The notes below the pieces were generated by a model. It was not told the origin of the DNA. It ran no database searches and was given only the letters and a program-made list of their open reading frames with translations. From Cellvibrionales bacterium UBA4451 (GTDB lineage: Bacteria; Pseudomonadota; Gammaproteobacteria; Pseudomonadales; Porticoccaceae): 64,000 bases of DNA. Below are positions 9,431 to 18,176 of this stretch, one piece after another (within the stretch, counting starts at the first letter, position 1; each line of letters begins with the position of its first letter). The stretch covers positions 69,046 through 133,045 of the forward strand of contig DGPB01000002.1 of NCBI GenBank assembly GCA_002390285.1, written 5' to 3'. Position numbers and translations under genes: made by a program.

Positions 9431-10483
9431 ATGAAAGTTTTGCCTACAAAAGCAATAACAAAAACGAGGCCTAGGGCCTCGTTTTTGGTTACCTGTTTCC
9501 TCATTTTTGCTGGGTTGCAGGGCTGCGCAAAAGAACCAGAGCAGTTGGTATTCAATGGTGCGACGATGGGGACCACCTACCTGGTGAAAATTGTGCCTGG
9601 TGAAACAGTGGTGGCGAAAAACCTAGCTGATCACATTGATGACAGGCTCAAGGGCTTAGATGCAACCTTTAGCACCTACCAAAAAAGCTCTGAGCTGATG
9701 AACTTCAATCAGTCAGCTATCAATCAGCCCGTCTCAGTCTCACCGGATATGTTGAAGGTGATGACTATTGCCATGCAGGTCTATCAGCAAAGTGATGGCG
9801 CTTTTGACCCCACAGTAGGCCCACTCGTAAACCTTTGGGGCTTTGGGCCAAATTATACCGACCAGGTTATCCCCCAGGCTCAAGATATCACTCATCACTT
9901 ACTATCAGTTGGGTTGAATAATCTTTTGTTGAATCAACAGGCAGGTACGGCAACTCGTCAGTCTGATATCCAGTTGGATTTATCTGCTATTGCGAAAGGC
10001 TATGCTGTTGATGCTGTGGCAGAACTGCTGGCATCCAGTGGACTTGTTAATTATCTGGTGGAAGTAGGAGGGGAGTTGCGTTTGAGTGGCCGTAAGGCTA
10101 ATGGTCAACGCTGGAAAATCGCCATCGAAAAGCCCTCGTTAGAGCAAGGTAATGTACAACAAGCTATCTCAGTAGAAGATATGGCTGTAGCAACCTCAGG
10201 AGATTACCGTAACTATTTTGAGAAAAATGGGAAACGTTATTCTCATACTATCGACCCAAGGACAGGCTACCCAATCGACCATGGTCTGGCTTCCGTCACC
10301 GTTGTTTCTCAATCAGCCGTCAAGGCCGATGCTTTGGCTACTGCTATGATGGTAATGGGCCCAGAGAAGGCCCTGAGGTTTACAGAACAAAATAACCTGG
10401 CAGCCTACCTCTTGATAAAGGAGGTCGATGGTTTTAAATCGAGAGCTTCAACGGTGTTCACTCAAGATTTTTTAGGAGAGTAG
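9431..10483 (+). CDS. apbE: FAD:protein FMN transferase ApbE, lipoprotein
   Basis: ApbE transfers FMN from FAD to the threonines of NqrB and NqrC in the periplasm. The protein is 350 residues; the signal ends in the lipobox LQGC with Cys near residue 32. Family motifs include NGATMGTTY near 43, LDLSAIAKGYAVD near 185 and YSHTIDPRTGYPI near 276. AAGGGGG at 9420-9426 is the ribosome site for ATG 9431. The only in-frame start past the internal hairpin, TTG 9485, would leave a signal without positive charge, so translation most likely crosses the hairpin. Confidence 0.95.
   Translation: MKVLPTKAITKTRPRASFLVTCFLIFAGLQGCAKEPEQLVFNGATMGTTYLVKIVPGETVVAKNLADHIDDRLKGLDATFSTYQKSSELMNFNQSAINQPVSVSPDMLKVMTIAMQVYQQSDGAFDPTVGPLVNLWGFGPNYTDQVIPQAQDITHHLLSVGLNNLLLNQQAGTATRQSDIQLDLSAIAKGYAVDAVAELLASSGLVNYLVEVGGELRLSGRKANGQRWKIAIEKPSLEQGNVQQAISVEDMAVATSGDYRNYFEKNGKRYSHTIDPRTGYPIDHGLASVTVVSQSAVKADALATAMMVMGPEKALRFTEQNNLAAYLLIKEVDGFKSRASTVFTQDFLGE
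9460..9486 (+). terminator. Intrinsic-terminator hairpin inside the 5' end of apbE
   Basis: Five As and CGAGGCC (9460-9471) pair perfectly with GGCCTCG and five Ts (9475-9486) around the loop TAG. A seven-pair GC-rich stem followed at once by Ts is the classical rho-independent signature. It lies 29 bases into apbE, encodes residues 11-18 and includes two AGG arginine codons. Transcripts leaving nqrF would meet it unless a ribosome translating apbE melts it, so it may lower expression of apbE and nqrM relative to nqrABCDEF. Confidence 0.7.
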
Positions 10484-10486
10484 ATA

Positions 10487-10729
10487 GTGCTCGAAATATT
10501 ACTGGCTTTTCTTGTTTTATTGCTGATTGTGGCCGGTATGGCCATTGGTGTGATTATGGGCCGTAAACCGTTAAAAGGTTCTTGTGGCGGCGTTGGGGCA
10601 GCGTTGGGTGAGGTGGACTATAGCTGCGATTTATGTGGAGGCGACCCAAATAAATGTGACGAAATTTCTCAGGAAACTGCACAGGATAAAGCGAGTGACC
10701 TAGCCTACGATGCAACCAACAAACAATAG
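10487..10729 (+). CDS. nqrM: NqrM, Na+-NQR maturation factor (DUF539)
   Basis: NqrM is a small membrane-anchored protein needed for assembly of Na+-NQR, probably for delivering iron to NqrD and NqrE. The 80-residue product has one N-terminal helix (residues 2-24) and four cysteines at 33, 47, 50 and 57 in GSCGG, SCDLCGG and NKCDE, the family pattern. The start is GTG 10487, with TAGGAGAG just upstream and the apbE stop three bases before it. Confidence 0.94.
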   Translation: MLEILLAFLVLLLIVAGMAIGVIMGRKPLKGSCGGVGAALGEVDYSCDLCGGDPNKCDEISQETAQDKASDLAYDATNKQ

Positions 10730-10805
10730 ATTAAGAAGCAACACATTGATTAGTAAGCTGTTATCATAAAAACCACAATAAATATGTTGTTATTATCTAT
10801 AGATT

Positions 10806-10815
10806 CCCCCCCCCC
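10806..10815. repeat. Ten-base C homopolymer between nqrM and mltD
   Basis: Ten consecutive Cs lie one base beyond the mltD stop codon (stop at 10817-10819 on the minus strand). In the mltD mRNA this is a run of ten Gs in the 3' untranslated region. Such tracts slip during replication and sequencing, but this one is outside both coding sequences. Confidence 0.9.
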
Positions 10816-10816
10816 T

Positions 10817-12358
10817 CTATATCTTGAGTACATCCACAAATAAGGTAAGACGCTGTCCAGGTTTTAGATAGTTTTTCTGGTTCAGCTTATTCCATTCAAG
10901 AATATCGCTAATTTGCAGGTCAAACTTGCTGGCGATTCGATACAAAGAGTCACCCCGACGTACCTTATATTTGAGTTTTCTTACACTGGCCGGAGCGCTT
11001 TCTCCACTTACATGTACTTTCAGTGTTTTTCCAAGTTTAAGCGCGGATTTAACATCTAGGCTATTCCACTTGGCTATGTCATGAATAGAAACATTTTGGT
11101 TTCGTGCAATCCTCCAGAGAGAGTCACCACTTTTAACGGTGTAGAAACCTACCTTTCCCGCAGAAGGAAGGTCAAAACCAGTCCCTGGGATTTTCAATTT
11201 CTGGCCGATTCGGAGAAAATCACCTTTAAGTTTATTCTGACTCCGAAGCTGTTTTTCTGGAATGTGGTGTACGCTGGCTACGCCTGACAGGGTATCACCT
11301 GATTTCACCACATACTGTTTGATCGGAGCCCATTCGTTCCGTGGTGTGCTTGCGAGAGCCATGCGGAAGCGTTGTGTTTTTTCGATAGGCAATGAAATGT
11401 ATTGCGGGCTTTCAGGGTGTGTAACCCTGCGGCTATAGCCTGCATTAAGCTGATAGAGTGTGTCGGCTTCAATGCCGGCCATTTTTGCCGCTCTTGATAG
11501 GTCAATTTGTTCGTGCAGCTGAATGGTGGTGAAATAGGGTTGGTTTGCCACGTCAGGTAGGGATATATCATGCTTTTTGGGGTTGGCAACAATCCGAGAA
11601 ATAGCGAGCAGTTGTGGAACATAGGCTCGAGTTTCCCGTGGTAAACCCAGAGACCAGAAATCAGTTGGTTTTCCATCACGCTTATTGCGTTCAATGGCTC
11701 TTTTTACATTCCCTTCACCCGAGTTATAAGCTGCTAATGCCAGTAACCAGTCGCCATCAAAATAGTTGTGCAGGTACTTTAAATATTGAATGGCCGCGTC
11801 GGTGGACGCTATGGGATCACGTCGGCCATCGTACCACCAGTCGCGTTTTAGACCGAACCTTGACCCTGTCCCTGGAATAAACTGCCAGAGTCCGGATGCA
11901 TGGCTGTGTGAGTAGGCTAGTGGGTCGAAGGCACTTTCAACAGCCGGTAACATCGCCAGTTCCAGAGGCATATCATTAGCTTCCAGTTTTGTGATGATGT
12001 GATAGAGAAAGAACTGACCACGTTGCATAACACGGTCTACATAAGTCTGGCTGTTGCTGTACCAGGCGACTTGTTTTTCAATGCCAGGATTATCGTAATG
12101 CTCTTGTAGTTCTAACCCTGTGCGTAAGCGTTGCCACAGGTCTCCTTGGCTGGATTTTTTTGGATGATGAAGAGATATAGATAGTGATGGCCCTGGCTGT
12201 TCGGTTACCTGGATAGGTCTGCTCTTTGCGGCTACAGCCACTATTTTTTCTGGCAGTGGTTGTACTGTGGGCACAGCCACCTGTTGTGTTGTCTGTTGTG
12301 CGCATCCAGCTAAGAGAGCAATGAGTAGTGGAATAAAGGTTCGTTTCTTATTTTGCAT
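10817..12358 (-). CDS. mltD: Membrane-bound lytic murein transglycosylase D
   Basis: MltD cleaves peptidoglycan glycan strands to 1,6-anhydromuramic acid products. The lipoprotein signal ends in LLAGC near residue 19. The SLT domain follows with the catalytic glutamate in LPAVESAFDPLAYS and the GLWQFIPGTG motif. Three LysM repeats lie toward the C-terminus, starting YVVKSGDTLSGVA, YTVKSGDSLWRIA and YKVRRGDSLYRIA. ATG 12358 gives 513 residues and a standard signal; the upstream TTG at 12394 has no supporting ribosome site. gloB lies upstream on the same strand. Confidence 0.95.
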   Translation of the reverse strand: MQNKKRTFIPLLIALLAGCAQQTTQQVAVPTVQPLPEKIVAVAAKSRPIQVTEQPGPSLSISLHHPKKSSQGDLWQRLRTGLELQEHYDNPGIEKQVAWYSNSQTYVDRVMQRGQFFLYHIITKLEANDMPLELAMLPAVESAFDPLAYSHSHASGLWQFIPGTGSRFGLKRDWWYDGRRDPIASTDAAIQYLKYLHNYFDGDWLLALAAYNSGEGNVKRAIERNKRDGKPTDFWSLGLPRETRAYVPQLLAISRIVANPKKHDISLPDVANQPYFTTIQLHEQIDLSRAAKMAGIEADTLYQLNAGYSRRVTHPESPQYISLPIEKTQRFRMALASTPRNEWAPIKQYVVKSGDTLSGVASVHHIPEKQLRSQNKLKGDFLRIGQKLKIPGTGFDLPSAGKVGFYTVKSGDSLWRIARNQNVSIHDIAKWNSLDVKSALKLGKTLKVHVSGESAPASVRKLKYKVRRGDSLYRIASKFDLQISDILEWNKLNQKNYLKPGQRLTLFVDVLKI

Positions 12359-12442
12359 TTTTATTACTACTAATAGGATGTTTTGCCCGAACAATAGGGT
12401 GTGAACGGGTGTGGATTGTAACGGCCTGATTCATTAGGATCA

Positions 12443-12474
12443 ATTTATGACAGTTCTATTTATGACAGCTCTGT
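12443..12474. repeat. Two near-identical 16-base direct repeats upstream of mltD
   Basis: ATTTATGACAGTTCT is followed directly by ATTTATGACAGCTCT, differing by one base. They lie about 90 bases upstream of the mltD start, in the gloB-mltD gap. A direct-repeat operator or chance duplication are both possible. Confidence 0.5.
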
Positions 12475-12543
12475 GGGGTTTATTCCGTGACAAGGTGAAC
12501 AGTCATGAAACTTTTATAGAGGCACGGCTATAAGTGAACAGTA

Positions 12544-13311
12544 TTAAAAGCCATCTTTCCAGCGACGAATGATGGTAAAGACATCACTTTCTGACATCGT
12601 GACTTGCCCGCTATACTGTTCTGCAGCTTGTATTACACTGGGCTGGCTGGATCTTAGGAATGGGTTTGAGGACAACTCTACAGCCAGTGTCGAGGGTACC
12701 GTTGGTTGCCTTTGTTGACGTTGTAGTTGTACCTGTAGGACTCTTTGTTGCAATGTTTTATTCTCTGGCTCTACGGCCAAGGCAAATTTCAGATTAGCTT
12801 CAGTGTACTCATGGGTGCAGTAGACAAGTGTTTCACTGGGTAGTCCCGCTAGGCGAGACAGGGAATGCCACATTTGCTCAGGTGTTCCTTCAAACAAACG
12901 GCCACAGCCACCTGCAAATAAGGTATCGCCGCAAAAGACTAATGGTTCGGTAGCAGAGAAATAAGCGATATGGTCCAAGGTATGACCTGGTACAGCTAAT
13001 ACATCAAATGAAATGGGGTCTAGCTTCAGAGCGTCGCCGTCTTTCAGAATATGGGTAATTTGAGGTATACCTTCAGGGCCATAAACGGGAATTGGAGATG
13101 TTTCGAGTAACTGATCGATACCACCCACATGGTCGGGGTGGTGATGGGTCACAATAATGCCCTCTAACGATAGATTTAGCTTATCCAGGACCTCTAATAC
13201 GGGTTTGGCATCACCGGGATCGACAACATAGGCTTTATGGTCGTCCGGCTGATGAAATAGCCATATATAATTGTCTGTAAAGGCAGGGATCGCATGAACA
13301 ACTAGCGGCAT
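12544..13311 (-). CDS. gloB: Hydroxyacylglutathione hydrolase (glyoxalase II)
   Basis: GloB hydrolyses S-lactoylglutathione in methylglyoxal detoxification. It is a 255-residue metallo-beta-lactamase-fold protein with THHHPDHVGG near residue 55 (two-metal site), PGHTLDHIAYF near 110, FCGDTLFAGGCGRLFEG near 127 and YCTHEYTEANLKFA near 165. The gene is divergent from the yafS-like methyltransferase, rnhA and dnaQ, the same neighbourhood as in E. coli. Confidence 0.96.
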   Translation of the reverse strand: MPLVVHAIPAFTDNYIWLFHQPDDHKAYVVDPGDAKPVLEVLDKLNLSLEGIIVTHHHPDHVGGIDQLLETSPIPVYGPEGIPQITHILKDGDALKLDPISFDVLAVPGHTLDHIAYFSATEPLVFCGDTLFAGGCGRLFEGTPEQMWHSLSRLAGLPSETLVYCTHEYTEANLKFALAVEPENKTLQQRVLQVQLQRQQRQPTVPSTLAVELSSNPFLRSSQPSVIQAAEQYSGQVTMSESDVFTIIRRWKDGF

Positions 13312-13438
13312 AGTTTGTACCAGTGGTTTTGAAGGATTATATTCCCCATACTAAACGAATTGATGTGGGTAGTATAAATAGTGGCCTTGAAGTCGAATAA
13401 TAGAAGCAGGGGTAATCAATTGGGAATGCGGAGTAAGC

Positions 13439-14257
13439 ATGCGTAACTTATTCCCAATCTCAAAGGCATACTTCGATGGTAAGCATCGTGTCATGCCTTT
13501 AGCCGAAGCCCAAGCATCCCTAGAGAGCTGGTTTCAGACCCACAACGGGCGCTATTTACTTGAACGCGAACAACGGGCGCTGCATCGAGTCATGCCTGAG
13601 ATGGGTGCCCATAGGATGATGCATCTGGGGGTTACACCACACCAGTTACTCACGGGTGAATTTAACCACCTTCACAATTTTTCGATTGGTGCTGCAGCAG
13701 AATACCCGGGTGATAGTGAGGTGGTCTCTGATTACGATGCTTTACCATTGCCCTCGGAGACGGTTGATACGGTATTGCTTCATCATGCACTGGAGTTTTC
13801 TCAATACCCTCACGAAGTATTAAAAGAGGTCGCCCGTGTGCTGACACCCTGCGGGCATATGGTGTTGGTGGTGTTGAACCCTATCAGCTTTTTTGGTTTG
13901 ACCAAATGGCCTGCCAGACTGCTTTCAACGCAGGCTGTTTGGCGTCATCACAGTCTGCGGCATCGTCGGCTGCTGGATTGGTTAAGGTTATTAAATTTTC
14001 AACCCATTAAAGCCGTGTCTGGGGGATTTCCTATGCCATTACTATGGCCGAGGCCTGATAATGACGTAGGGTTTATGGAAAGAATTGGTCAAAAATATGG
14101 ATTGCCTTGGGGTGCATTTTATATGGTTGTTGCCCGAAAATACGTTGCTAAACCCATGCTGCTTGGTTCCAGACGACGGAAATTTATTCGTATTCCGGCT
14201 GTGCCAGCGGTAAAAAAGAACAGTGTTATTAAAATGCCTTTTTCAGGAGAAAAGTAG
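13439..14257 (+). CDS. YafS-like SAM-dependent methyltransferase domain protein
   Basis: The 272-residue protein resembles the methyltransferase encoded between gloB and rnhA in many gammaproteobacteria (YafS in E. coli). The middle resembles the type-11 methyltransferase fold: LPLPSETVDTVLLHHALEFS near 100-120 and VARVLTPCGHMVLVVLNPISFFGL near 130-155. Motif I is less clear than usual (MMHLGVTPHQLL), and the substrate is unknown. The C-terminus is basic. Its stop abuts the rnhA start. Confidence 0.85.
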   Translation: MRNLFPISKAYFDGKHRVMPLAEAQASLESWFQTHNGRYLLEREQRALHRVMPEMGAHRMMHLGVTPHQLLTGEFNHLHNFSIGAAAEYPGDSEVVSDYDALPLPSETVDTVLLHHALEFSQYPHEVLKEVARVLTPCGHMVLVVLNPISFFGLTKWPARLLSTQAVWRHHSLRHRRLLDWLRLLNFQPIKAVSGGFPMPLLWPRPDNDVGFMERIGQKYGLPWGAFYMVVARKYVAKPMLLGSRRRKFIRIPAVPAVKKNSVIKMPFSGEK

Positions 14258-14701
14258 TTGAAGGAATTAGAGATTTTTACCGATGGTGCCTGTAGAGGAA
14301 ATCCAGGGCCCGGTGGATGGGGTGCATTACTACGTCACGAGGGTCATGAAAAAACCATCTATGGTGGCGATTGTGAAACGACCAACAACCGTATGGAGCT
14401 TACTGCCGCTATTGAGGCATTAGCTGTATTGAAAGAACCCTCAAAGGTGGCTTTGACGACAGACTCTCAATATGTACGCCAGGGCATTACCAGTTGGCTC
14501 GAAAACTGGAAGAAACGTGGTTGGAAAACGGCGAGCAAGCAGCCTGTTAAAAATGTCGATCTGTGGCAGCGTCTTGAAGAGGAAGCCTCCCGCCACCGGG
14601 TGGAATGGCATTGGGTTAAAGGGCACAGTGGTCACAGAGAGAATGATATTGCAGACGAGTTGGCCAACCGTGGTATTGACGAGTTGATTGGTGTGCCTTA
14701 A
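14258..14701 (+). CDS. rnhA: Ribonuclease HI
   Basis: RNase HI degrades the RNA strand of RNA-DNA hybrids. All catalytic carboxylates are visible: Asp in IFTDGACRGNPG, Glu in NRMELTAAIEAL, Asp in LTTDSQYV and the last Asp in RENDIADELAN, with the active-site His in GHSGH. Length is 147 residues. The start is TTG 14258, directly after the upstream stop, with AGGAGA at 14245-14250 supporting it. A TTG start may keep expression low. Confidence 0.96.
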   Translation: MKELEIFTDGACRGNPGPGGWGALLRHEGHEKTIYGGDCETTNNRMELTAAIEALAVLKEPSKVALTTDSQYVRQGITSWLENWKKRGWKTASKQPVKNVDLWQRLEEEASRHRVEWHWVKGHSGHRENDIADELANRGIDELIGVP

Positions 14702-14756
14702 AGGCGATTATTCATGATTAGAAACACAACGTTTAACAGATAGAGAAATAAAAATA

Positions 14757-15491
14757 ATGGTACGACAAGTTGTGCTGGATACAGAAACCACTGGTTTAGA
14801 AACGAGCCAAGATCATCGGATTATTGAAATTGGCTGCGTTGAATTAGTTAACCGCCGGTTGACGGGCCGCCGCTATCATCAATACATCAATCCCGAGCGG
14901 GACGTGGACCATGGGGCCATGGAAATCCATGGTATTACCGATGAGTTTCTTTTGGATAAGCCCGTTTTTGCGTCCATCGCCGATGAGTTTCTGTCCTTTA
15001 TTAAAGGCGCGGAACTGGTCATTCACAATGCCCCTTTCGATGTGGGCTTCATGAATCACGAGTTTGCCAAATTAGAAGGATATGGCCAGGTATCTGATGT
15101 TTGTGATGTTGTCGATACGCTTGTTATGGCCCGACACATGCACCCCGGTCAGAAAAATAACTTGAATGCCCTGTGCAAACGTTATGGCGTAGATAACTCC
15201 CAGAGGGATTTACACGGGGCTCTGCTTGATGCAGAGATTCTCGGAGACGTTTACCTGTTGATGACGGGTGGACAAGTGGATTTGGTGCTAGGAGGTCAAA
15301 ATAGTCAAGGCGGCAATAATGGCTTGGATGATATCCGCCGCCTTTCAAGTGAGCGGCCAGCCCTCAGGGTGATCCGTGCCAGTGAAGAAGAGCTTAGTTT
15401 ACACAGCAATCAATTGCTCAAGATTGATCAGGTCAGTAATGGTGGTTGTGTCTGGCTGGCGGCGCCAGATGATGACGCCGCCGCAGAATAG
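14757..15491 (+). CDS. dnaQ: DNA polymerase III epsilon subunit, 3'-5' proofreading exonuclease
   Basis: DnaQ proofreads for the replicative polymerase. It is a DEDDh exonuclease: VLDTETTGLE at residues 6-15, HNAPFDVGFMNHEF near 95 and HGALLDAEILGDVYLLM near 155 supply the acidic residues and histidine. The 244-residue length includes the C-terminal tail that binds the alpha subunit. The adjacent rnhA-dnaQ order is the classical gammaproteobacterial one, here codirectional rather than divergent. Confidence 0.95.
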   Translation: MVRQVVLDTETTGLETSQDHRIIEIGCVELVNRRLTGRRYHQYINPERDVDHGAMEIHGITDEFLLDKPVFASIADEFLSFIKGAELVIHNAPFDVGFMNHEFAKLEGYGQVSDVCDVVDTLVMARHMHPGQKNNLNALCKRYGVDNSQRDLHGALLDAEILGDVYLLMTGGQVDLVLGGQNSQGGNNGLDDIRRLSSERPALRVIRASEEELSLHSNQLLKIDQVSNGGCVWLAAPDDDAAAE

Positions 15492-15521
15492 TTTCAGGGT
15501 AAGATATAGGTGTAGAAGAGG

Positions 15522-17030
15522 TTACAGAACGTACATTACACACAGTGCACCAACAATGGACAGAACGATGGTGTAGGGAAAGGCCATAATGACCATCCGA
15601 CCGTAGGATAGCCGAATGAGTGGAGCCAATGCGGAGGTCAGCAGGAACAAGAACGCTGCCTGACCATTAGGTGTCGCAACGCTAGGGAGGTTTGTACCGG
15701 TGTTGATGGCTACAACCAACAGATCAAAATGCTCTCTCGTGATTTTCCCAGCATCCAATACCGCTTTAACCTCATTAATATAGACCGTTGCCACAAATAC
15801 ATTGTCACTAATCGCAGAGAGCACCCCGTTGGCGACAAAGAACATCACTGGTTGAATACTCTGATCCATTTCCAGAACGGCGTGAATAATGGGTGAGAAC
15901 AGGTGCTGGTCGTGAATCACCGCCACGATGGCAAAAAACACCACTAGTAATGCCGTAAATGGCAGAGCTTCTTCAAAAGCGTGACCGATGCGGTGTTCTT
16001 CGGTGATACCGTTAAAAGCGGTCAGTAGAACGATAACACTCAGACCGATCAGCCCTACTGGCGCCAAGTGGAATGCCAGACCAACAATTAGAAAAATAGC
16101 GACCAAAGCTTGAATGATCAGCGATACTCGGTGCTTGTTGGTCATTTTTTTGGATTCTTGCTGGTCGAATTCCTCCAGCACGGCGCGTACGGTCTCGGGA
16201 AGTGTGGTGCCATAGCCAAACCAACCCAGCTTCTCCAGCAACACACAGGTGATCAATCCGCAGAATAATACTGGTATGGTGACGGGTGCCATGACCAGAA
16301 AGAACTCGATAAAAGTCCATCCTGCTTTTTCAGCAATCAGTAGGTTTTGGGGCTCGCCCACCAGTGTCGTGACACCACCTAATGCGGTGCCCACCGCACC
16401 GTGCATAATTAGGCTTCGCAGAAAAGCGCGAAAGCCCTCCAGATCTTCGCGGTGGAATTCCAGTACCGTAGCATCGTTGGAATGATCATGGCCAAGTTCG
16501 TGATGAATCTCTTTTCCCGAGGCCACCTTGTGATATACAGAATAGAAGCCGATGGCGACACTGATTAGTACGGCGGTCACGGTCAGGGCGTCCAGAAATG
16601 CCGATAAAACAGCGCCGGCGATACAGAATAATAATGACAATACAGACTTGGATTTAACCCCAATCAGAATTTTGGTGAAGGTAAATAGAAGCAGGTCACG
16701 CATAAAATAAATGCCTGCCACCATAAAGATCAGTAAGAGAATAACTTCGAAATTGCCTAGAGCCTCGTGATAGACCGATTCTGGTTTAGTCATACCCAGA
16801 AGAACTGCCTCAATGGCGAGTAGGCCACCCGGTTGTAGTGGGTAGCATTTTAGGGCCATGGCTAGGCAGAAAATAAACTCGATGATCAACACCCAACCGG
16901 TGACAAAACTATCGACAGTGAATAAGAGAATTGGGTTTGCAACCAAAAAGGCCAGAATGGTGTATTTGTACCAATCGGGAGAGTTACCCAAGAAGTTTTT
17001 ACTAAACGCCTGGAACATTGGCTGTTGCAT
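15522..17030 (-). CDS. nhaB: Na+/H+ antiporter NhaB
   Basis: NhaB exports Na+ in exchange for protons and complements the Na+-NQR pump encoded nearby. The 502-residue protein has about a dozen hydrophobic helices and begins MQQPMFQAFSKNFLGNSPDWYKY, as in the NhaB family. HGAVGTALGGVTTLVGEPQNLLIA and ISDNVFVATVYINEV are conserved membrane motifs. ATG 17030 has AAGGA suitably upstream; a longer frame to 17069 lacks support. It converges with dnaQ, leaving only 30 bases between the stops. Confidence 0.95.
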   Translation of the reverse strand: MQQPMFQAFSKNFLGNSPDWYKYTILAFLVANPILLFTVDSFVTGWVLIIEFIFCLAMALKCYPLQPGGLLAIEAVLLGMTKPESVYHEALGNFEVILLLIFMVAGIYFMRDLLLFTFTKILIGVKSKSVLSLLFCIAGAVLSAFLDALTVTAVLISVAIGFYSVYHKVASGKEIHHELGHDHSNDATVLEFHREDLEGFRAFLRSLIMHGAVGTALGGVTTLVGEPQNLLIAEKAGWTFIEFFLVMAPVTIPVLFCGLITCVLLEKLGWFGYGTTLPETVRAVLEEFDQQESKKMTNKHRVSLIIQALVAIFLIVGLAFHLAPVGLIGLSVIVLLTAFNGITEEHRIGHAFEEALPFTALLVVFFAIVAVIHDQHLFSPIIHAVLEMDQSIQPVMFFVANGVLSAISDNVFVATVYINEVKAVLDAGKITREHFDLLVVAINTGTNLPSVATPNGQAAFLFLLTSALAPLIRLSYGRMVIMAFPYTIVLSIVGALCVMYVL

Positions 17031-17277
17031 GGGGTAATCCTTATGTTGTGGTCTACTTATTTGGCCCAAACCAGAAGAAGAATAATGTTACTATTTTCAC
17101 CTGATATATGGGGACGAACCGTATAACGGAGTAGGCTTTTTTGCAAGTATCGATAGGGGCTAAATAATTGGCTTGCCGTTATAAATCACTACTGAATTAG
17201 CGGGTGTGAGGGCTTTTTATAGAGAGGCCGATGCTTTTTTATAGATCATTGTTATTCCGAGAGTAGGGTAGGTGAAT
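17031..17277. other. Divergent intergenic region, nhaB / nudC leader
   Basis: About 250 AT-rich bases without a convincing gene. Promoters for nhaB and for the nudC unit should lie here, but I could not pick a pair of hexamers with confidence. Confidence 0.4.
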
Positions 17278-17337
17278 ATGAACACTGCTGAAGATGTGAG
17301 AGTACTTCTCTATGATCTTTTTGGTTGCACTCAATGA
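17278..17337 (+). CDS. Possible 19-codon leader ORF coupled to nudC
   Basis: ATG 17278 is preceded by AGGGTAGGTG and opens 19 codons (MNTAEDVRVLLYDLFGCTQ). Its TGA overlaps the nudC ATG at 17334 as ATGA. NudC has no Shine-Dalgarno of its own, so ribosomes finishing this peptide could restart on nudC. There is no run of regulatory codons, so coupling is more likely than amino-acid attenuation. Confidence 0.4.
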   Translation: MNTAEDVRVLLYDLFGCTQ

Positions 17338-18176
17338 CATTAACAAATGATTTCTATCCATGCAGCAGTTTGCCAGAAGGCCCACTACTTGAGCCGCTAC
17401 TGATTGCCGTTGCTGAGATGAAGTTGCTTTGTTTCGAGGGTACCCAGCGATTTCTCTTTGAGTCGATGCAGCTTCCTGTTGATAAGTGTGTTCATCAACA
17501 TTTATTGGGACTCTACAATCAACGACCCTGCTATGTTGTTGATATTGGGGTTCTTTCCCGTATTCCTAACGATGCGCAATGGCGAGAGGTACGGTCATTA
17601 TTGGGCCATGTTGATGATTTCCACTTTAATTTGGCTGGCCGAGCGACCCAGATCATACAGTGGGATCGAGATCATCGTTTTTGCGGATGTTGTGGTAGCC
17701 CGACTACGCTTACAGACGGTGATCGCTCACGCTTCTGTCATAACTGTAATCAATTGTTTTATCCCCGTATCTCACCCTGTGCCATTGTTGTCATCACACG
17801 TGGAGAGCACTGCCTACTTGCATCTAATGCAGCTTGGGAAGGTAAGTTCTATAGTGCGTTAGCCGGGTTCGTTGAGCCTGGAGAAACGGTTGAACTCGCT
17901 TTGCAGCGTGAAGTGATGGAGGAGGTTGGGATAGAAGTAGACAATTTGAGGTATTTTGGTAGTCAGCCATGGCCATTTCCTGGCCAATTGATGTTGGGGT
18001 TCCATGCAACCTACAAAGGTGGTGATATTGAGGTTGATGGTAAAGAGATCGCTGAGGCGGATTGGTGGCACTACGATAACTTGCCGCCTTGCCCAAACCC
18101 TCGAACATTATCAGGGAAATTGATTCAACATTTCGTTGATAGCTGTAGAGAGAAGAAGGTGAATAATGCAATTTAA
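17334..18176 (+). CDS. nudC: NAD+ diphosphatase / RNA de-NADding Nudix hydrolase NudC
   Basis: NudC hydrolyses NADH and removes NAD caps from RNA 5' ends. A zinc ribbon is visible as FCGCCGSPTT and FCHNCNQLFYPR, followed by the Nudix box beginning GFVEPGETVELALQREVMEE and the NudC signature SQPWPFP, here followed by GQLM. ATG 17334 gives 280 residues; TTG 17325 is in frame and a stop at 17313 bounds it. The gene overlaps the leader ORF upstream and the membrane protein downstream by 11 bases. Confidence 0.94.
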   Translation: MTLTNDFYPCSSLPEGPLLEPLLIAVAEMKLLCFEGTQRFLFESMQLPVDKCVHQHLLGLYNQRPCYVVDIGVLSRIPNDAQWREVRSLLGHVDDFHFNLAGRATQIIQWDRDHRFCGCCGSPTTLTDGDRSRFCHNCNQLFYPRISPCAIVVITRGEHCLLASNAAWEGKFYSALAGFVEPGETVELALQREVMEEVGIEVDNLRYFGSQPWPFPGQLMLGFHATYKGGDIEVDGKEIAEADWWHYDNLPPCPNPRTLSGKLIQHFVDSCREKKVNNAI

